This document shows, in pieces, positions 60,076 to 64,000 of a stretch of 64,000 nt of DNA. The stretch comes from an uncultured Lachnospiraceae bacterium. GTDB taxonomy: Bacteria > Bacillota > Clostridia > Lachnospirales > Lachnospiraceae. Each line of letters starts with the position of its first letter. Position 1 is the stretch's first letter. The DNA is taken from NCBI GenBank assembly GCA_947164865.1, contig CAMUYA010000005.1, positions 1 to 64,000 of the forward strand. The letters are read 5' to 3'. The notes beneath the pieces were generated by a model, which did not search any database, was not told the DNA's origin, and was given only the letters and a program-made list of their open reading frames with translations. Made by a program: the position numbers and the translations under genes.

Positions 60076-61869
60076 TTACGCCTCCCCCGTCTGGAGCTTA
60101 ACAAGCTCGCAATAATAGCCGCCTTTTGCTATAAGCTCCTCGTGAGATCCCTCTTCCGTGATCTCACCGTGCTGAAGGATTATGATCTTATCCGCAAACT
60201 TCGTGGTTGATATTCTCTGCGCAATGATAATCTTTGTGCAGGGGAATTCGAGATGCCTTAGGCTGTCCTGTATCTGCTTTTCGGTCTCCATATCCACTGC
60301 GGAAGTTGTATCGTCGAGTATGAGGATCGAAGGCTCTATCGCAAGAGCGCGGGCAAGTGATATTCTCTGCTTCTGTCCGCCCGAGAGGCCAACGCCTCTT
60401 TCTCCGACAATGGTATCGTATCCCTCAGGCATTTTAGCGATAAACTCCGATGCCGCGGAATATCTTGCAAATTTAACCACCTGCTCGGCTGTGATATGCG
60501 GATCGCCGTATGCGATATTTCCCTCTATGGTATCCGAATAAAGAAGCACATCCTGTGTGGCAAGTCCGATGTTCTTCCTAAGCTGTTCAAGCTTATAGCG
60601 ATTAATGTTCACTCCGTCAATAAGTATCTCTCCTCCCGTAGGCTCATAGAACCTGGGGATGAGATGTATAAGCGAAGTCTTTCCGCATCCGGTCTCTCCC
60701 ATGATAGCCACGGTCTCTCCGGGCTTAGCCGTAAACGATATATTTTTCAAAACGGGCAGATTTCCGTCCGAATACATGAAGCTGACATTTTTAAACTCAA
60801 CTTCCCCCTTAAAGCTTCCGGGGTGATCGATGGCATCGGGAGCATCCACTATCTCGGGCTCGGAGTAATAGATCTCCATAACCTTGTCCGCCGCCGCCGA
60901 AAAGCGCTGGAATTCGTTCATGATATTTCCGAGCATTCTCATGGGGTTCTGGATGGCCCAGATAAGGCCCGAAAATGCCACAAACTGTCCCATTGTCAGC
61001 TGGACATTGTCCGGATGTCCGATACTGTATATGAGGAAAAGGCCGCCTATCACAAGAAGTGCGATGGACATGGCACTTGCCATACCTTCGATTGCGGGAT
61101 AAAACTTTACCCACACAAGAGCAGTCTCGCAGTTGGTGTCACGATAACTCGTGTTTGCCTTATCGAACTTATCCTTCTCGTACTCCTCCCTTGCGAATGC
61201 CTTCACCACGCGGTTTCCGGAAATATTCTCCTGGGCATAGGTGTTCATCTCCGCAAGCTTTTCGCGGAGCTTCGCATGCATGGGACGCACCTTGGAGCGG
61301 AACATATAGATCACCGCAAAGATAAAAGGTGAGAGAACCATAATACACAGAGCAAGCTTCCAGTTCATCACAAAGAAATAAACCATTGCCGATGTGTAGA
61401 GCGCAAACGACTCGATTATCACACGGATGACCCATGCCACCATATGTCTTACCGCATCAAGATCGCCGGTCACCCTTGTCATAAGGTCACCGGTGCGGTA
61501 AGTGCTGTAGAATTTCATATCCTGACGCTGGATCTTGTTGTACAGGAAATTACGTACACGATAGAGTACGGATTGTGAGACATGCTCATACGCCATACAG
61601 TCGAGATATACCACGACCGTACGGAATATGGTCGCTCCCACCATTATTCCAAGAAGAATAAAAAAGAAGTTTCTGTTATTGGCCCAGTTGTATGCCGCAT
61701 CGGCTCCAGTAAGAAAGTTGTCCACAAGTCTGCTGGAAATAAACGGAACAGTCAGCTGAAGCACGTTGTAGACTATCGTTCCGAGAAGAGCCAGCATGAA
61801 AATGAATCTCTTCCCTTCCATGTTCTCCCAGAGCCACTGAAGTTTCGTTTTCGGAAATCTCTTACTCAT
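60076..61869 (-). CDS. ABC exporter half-transporter, degenerate-site subunit
   Basis: 597 residues. Membrane domain about 20-330, ATPase domain with Walker A GETGCGKTS, signature LSGGQKQR, Walker B LILDDTTSAVD where Asp replaces the catalytic Glu, and AQRIST where His of the switch loop is Gln. Both changes mark the non-hydrolytic site of heterodimeric exporters. It begins 31 bases after the lepA stop and is coupled to its partner by a four-base gap, so the three genes are probably one operon. Confidence 0.94.
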   Translation of the reverse strand: MSKRFPKTKLQWLWENMEGKRFIFMLALLGTIVYNVLQLTVPFISSRLVDNFLTGADAAYNWANNRNFFFILLGIMVGATIFRTVVVYLDCMAYEHVSQSVLYRVRNFLYNKIQRQDMKFYSTYRTGDLMTRVTGDLDAVRHMVAWVIRVIIESFALYTSAMVYFFVMNWKLALCIMVLSPFIFAVIYMFRSKVRPMHAKLREKLAEMNTYAQENISGNRVVKAFAREEYEKDKFDKANTSYRDTNCETALVWVKFYPAIEGMASAMSIALLVIGGLFLIYSIGHPDNVQLTMGQFVAFSGLIWAIQNPMRMLGNIMNEFQRFSAAADKVMEIYYSEPEIVDAPDAIDHPGSFKGEVEFKNVSFMYSDGNLPVLKNISFTAKPGETVAIMGETGCGKTSLIHLIPRFYEPTGGEILIDGVNINRYKLEQLRKNIGLATQDVLLYSDTIEGNIAYGDPHITAEQVVKFARYSAASEFIAKMPEGYDTIVGERGVGLSGGQKQRISLARALAIEPSILILDDTTSAVDMETEKQIQDSLRHLEFPCTKIIIAQRISTTKFADKIIILQHGEITEEGSHEELIAKGGYYCELVKLQTGEA

Positions 61870-61900
61870 GATCTGTTTCCTTTAAGGAGCCTTTACAGCC

Positions 61901-63709
61901 CTATTTATCCTCGTCAAGCTTGAGAACGCTCATGAATGCGGCCTGCGGGATCTCTACATTTCCTATCTGGCGCATTCGCTTTTTACCTTCTTTCTGCTTT
62001 TCGAGCAGTTTCTTTTTACGTGTGATATCACCGCCGTAGCACTTAGCAAGCACATCCTTGCGCATTGCCTTGACAGTCTCTCTTGCCACGATCCTTCCGC
62101 CCACAGCGGCCTGGATCGGTATTTCAAAAAGATGTCTCGGAATCTCTTCCTTTAATCTCTCGCACATCCTTCTTCCTCGCTCGTATGCGGAATCCGCATG
62201 AACGATAAACGAAAGTGCATCCACTTCCTCACGGTTCACAAGGATGTCGAGCTTAACAAGGGATGATTTCTCGTATCCCTTCATATCGTAATCGAAGGAT
62301 GCGTATCCTCTCGATCTGGACTTAAGAGCATCAAAGAAATCATAGATGATCTCGTTGAGAGGAAGCTCATATTTTATCAGGGCACGGTTTGCTTCGATAT
62401 ATTCCATCGATACGTACTTACCGCGTCTTTCCTGACAAAGTTCCATAATGGATCCCACAAACTCCTTGGTGACCATTATCTCGGCATTGACGATGGGCTC
62501 CTCCATGTAATCTATCTCCGAAGGATCGGGAAGATTGGAGGGATTTGTGAGCTCTATCATCTCTCCGTCGGTTTTATATACCTTATATACAACGCCCGGA
62601 GCGGTGGTCACCAGGTCGAGATTGTACTCTCTTTCCAGTCTCTCCTGAATGATCTCAAGATGGAGAAGACCGAGAAAACCGCATCTGAAACCGAAGCCCA
62701 ACGCTATCGATGTCTCCGGCTCATAAGTCAGCGAAGCATCGTTGAGCTGAAGCTTTTCAAGCGCATCCCTGAGATCCGGATACTTCGCTCCGTCTGCGGG
62801 ATAAAGGCCGCAATAAACCATTGACTGAACTTTTTTATATCCCGGAAGAGGCTGAGGGCAGGGATTATCATCATCCGTAACAGTATCTCCGACGGTAGTC
62901 TCTTTAAGATTCTTGATGGATGCGGTGATATAACCTACCATTCCTGCTGACAGCTCATCGCAGGGGATAAACTGACCTGCGCCGAAATATCCCACCTCCA
63001 CCACATCTTCGACAGCGCCCGTTGCCATCATGCGGATCCTGGTGCCGCGCTTTACGGTGCCCTCTTTAATGCGGCAGAACACTATGACTCCCTTGTATGA
63101 ATCGTAGAGAGAATCAAAGATAAGTGCCTGAAGAGGTCCGTTCGGGTCCCCTTTCGGAGCGGGGATCTTGTGCACGATAGCCTCGAGCACATCCTCTATC
63201 CCGATGCCGTTTTTGGCCGAAATGAGTGGCGCATCCTGAGCTTCTATTCCGATCACATCCTCGATCTCTTCTATAACCCTCTGAGGCTCCGCACTGGGCA
63301 GATCGATCTTGTTGATCACCGGGAATACGTCCAGATCATGATCGAGCGCCAGGTAGACATTGGCAAGTGTCTGTGCCTCAATTCCCTGAGCCGCATCTAC
63401 GACGAGTATCGCTCCGTCGCAAGCTGCAAGCGAACGGCTGACTTCATAGTTGAAGTCAACATGGCCCGGGGTATCGATAAGGTTAAGAATATACTCTTCC
63501 CCGTCCTTTGCTTTATAGACCGTACGGACAGCCTGGGATTTGATGGTGATCCCGCGTTCCCTCTCAAGGTCCATATTGTCGAGCACCTGCTCCTGCATCT
63601 CACGGCTTGTGAGAAGCCCCGTCTTTTCGATGATCCTGTCGGCCAGTGTCGACTTTCCGTGATCGATATGTGCTACTATACAAAAATTTCTTATCTTACT
63701 CTGATCCAT
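61901..63709 (-). CDS. lepA: Elongation factor 4 (LepA GTPase)
   Basis: 602 residues. Ribosomal back-translocase/assembly GTPase. G1 [10 protein letters not shown] at 13-22, G2 with [11 protein letters not shown]3 DTPGH, G4 NKID, then domains II-V and the LepA-specific C-terminal domain ([58 protein letters not shown]). The ribosome site before the ATG is weak. Upstream (63710-63828) is AT-rich with no clear promoter or terminator. Confidence 0.98.
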   Translation of the reverse strand: MDQSKIRNFCIVAHIDHGKSTLADRIIEKTGLLTSREMQEQVLDNMDLERERGITIKSQAVRTVYKAKDGEEYILNLIDTPGHVDFNYEVSRSLAACDGAILVVDAAQGIEAQTLANVYLALDHDLDVFPVINKIDLPSAEPQRVIEEIEDVIGIEAQDAPLISAKNGIGIEDVLEAIVHKIPAPKGDPNGPLQALIFDSLYDSYKGVIVFCRIKEGTVKRGTRIRMMATGAVEDVVEVGYFGAGQFIPCDELSAGMVGYITASIKNLKETTVGDTVTDDDNPCPQPLPGYKKVQSMVYCGLYPADGAKYPDLRDALEKLQLNDASLTYEPETSIALGFGFRCGFLGLLHLEIIQERLEREYNLDLVTTAPGVVYKVYKTDGEMIELTNPSNLPDPSEIDYMEEPIVNAEIMVTKEFVGSIMELCQERRGKYVSMEYIEANRALIKYELPLNEIIYDFFDALKSRSRGYASFDYDMKGYEKSSLVKLDILVNREEVDALSFIVHADSAYERGRRMCERLKEEIPRHLFEIPIQAAVGGRIVARETVKAMRKDVLAKCYGGDITRKKKLLEKQKEGKKRMRQIGNVEIPQAAFMSVLKLDEDK

Positions 63710-63828
63710 ACTTAAATATCACTTTGAATTCTATCAACAGTTAATTTATCTGCTTATTATTTTTCGACTTTTTCCGTTATCATTTTTTGTCTTTATTACG
63801 ATGGTTTTTTTCGGATGATCCGGCCCGT

Positions 63829-64000
63829 TTAAAGGGATTTTTCCACTTCTTCCGCATACCTTACGGTCTCCATCGCATCGCGGCAATACTTGTCGGCGCC
63901 TATCCTGTCGGCATACTCCTGAGTCATTACCGCACCGCCTACCGTCACCTTTGCCCATGGAGCCTGCTCCCTTAAGAGCCTGATAGTCTCTTCCATTGCG
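63829..64000 (-). CDS. 3' end of a corrinoid (B12)-binding protein gene, MetH-like
   Basis: Only the last 56 residues are visible; the gene enters from beyond the window. The sequence APWAKVTVGGAVMTQEYADR then IGADKYCRDAMETVRYAEEV is the end of a cobalamin-binding domain (VGGA..T.eyA..IGAD.Y..DA...V.yA). It could be the cobalamin module of a homocysteine methyltransferase or a free-standing methyltransferase corrinoid protein. Confidence 0.8.
   Translation of the reverse strand, partial: AMEETIRLLREQAPWAKVTVGGAVMTQEYADRIGADKYCRDAMETVRYAEEVEKSL

Overview
The window looks like chromosomal DNA of a Lachnospiraceae-type Clostridium relative (Butyrivibrio/Pseudobutyrivibrio neighbourhood). I infer this from moderate GC, strong AGGAGG ribosome sites, sigma-A promoters with 17-bp spacers, the long one-chain PurL, the clostridial ThyX variant, group-B-like [FeFe] hydrogenase, a CFI-box surface protein and a DUF5717/DUF5716 gene pair I associate with this family. 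About 46 protein genes and one tRNA are supported. Nearly all lie on the minus strand; the plus strand carries only a patatin-like lipase, a repeat-rich surface protein, a PH-domain protein and a dipeptidase. I see no CRISPR array, rRNA, prophage or insertion sequence.

Layout, left to right. 1-4.6 kb: 5' part of pyruvate phosphate dikinase; a PadR - DUF1700 - DUF4097 envelope-stress type operon under a promoter that contains its own operator; a patatin-like protein; a response regulator. 4.7-16 kb: housekeeping block carB-carA-purL, pnp, rpsO, with structured leaders before carA and pnp and three 22-bp-spaced direct repeats before purL. 16-22.7 kb: a 944-residue secreted protein with tandem 501-bp repeats, convergent with a HelD-like helicase that carries an unexpected glycosidase-like C-terminal domain and has a short-ORF/terminator leader. 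22.8-31.6 kb: alpha/beta hydrolase - [FeFe] hydrogenase - metY - lacZ - membrane protein - diguanylate cyclase, in that transcription order.

31.8-51.5 kb: pepD on the plus strand, then a very long run of minus-strand genes without an obvious internal terminator except a hairpin after thyX: beta-CASP RNase, thyX, folA, ilvE, the four-gene DUF5717 / Hsp70-actin-like / helical-repeat / coiled-coil membrane module, purC, purB, purF, a CPCC protein, an LRR lipoprotein, a lipoprotein with a toxin-like C-terminus, and a second diguanylate cyclase ending at a strong hairpin at 33281-33308. 51.6-58.2 kb: a small regulated orphan, a polytopic GT-C-like protein, a palindrome-rich element next to tRNA-Gly(GCC), a clostripain lipoprotein, and a three-gene operon built around a NaChBac-type sodium channel. 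58.2-64 kb: lepA with a heterodimeric ABC exporter, and the 3' end of a corrinoid-protein gene.

Together the block couples de novo pyrimidine (carAB), purine (purL, purF, purB, purC) and thymidylate/folate (thyX, folA) synthesis. The least explained parts, and the best candidates for undescribed biology, are the DUF5717-type four-gene module (40455-47472), the helicase/glycosidase-domain fusion (18898-21990) and the sodium-channel operon (56142-58158).
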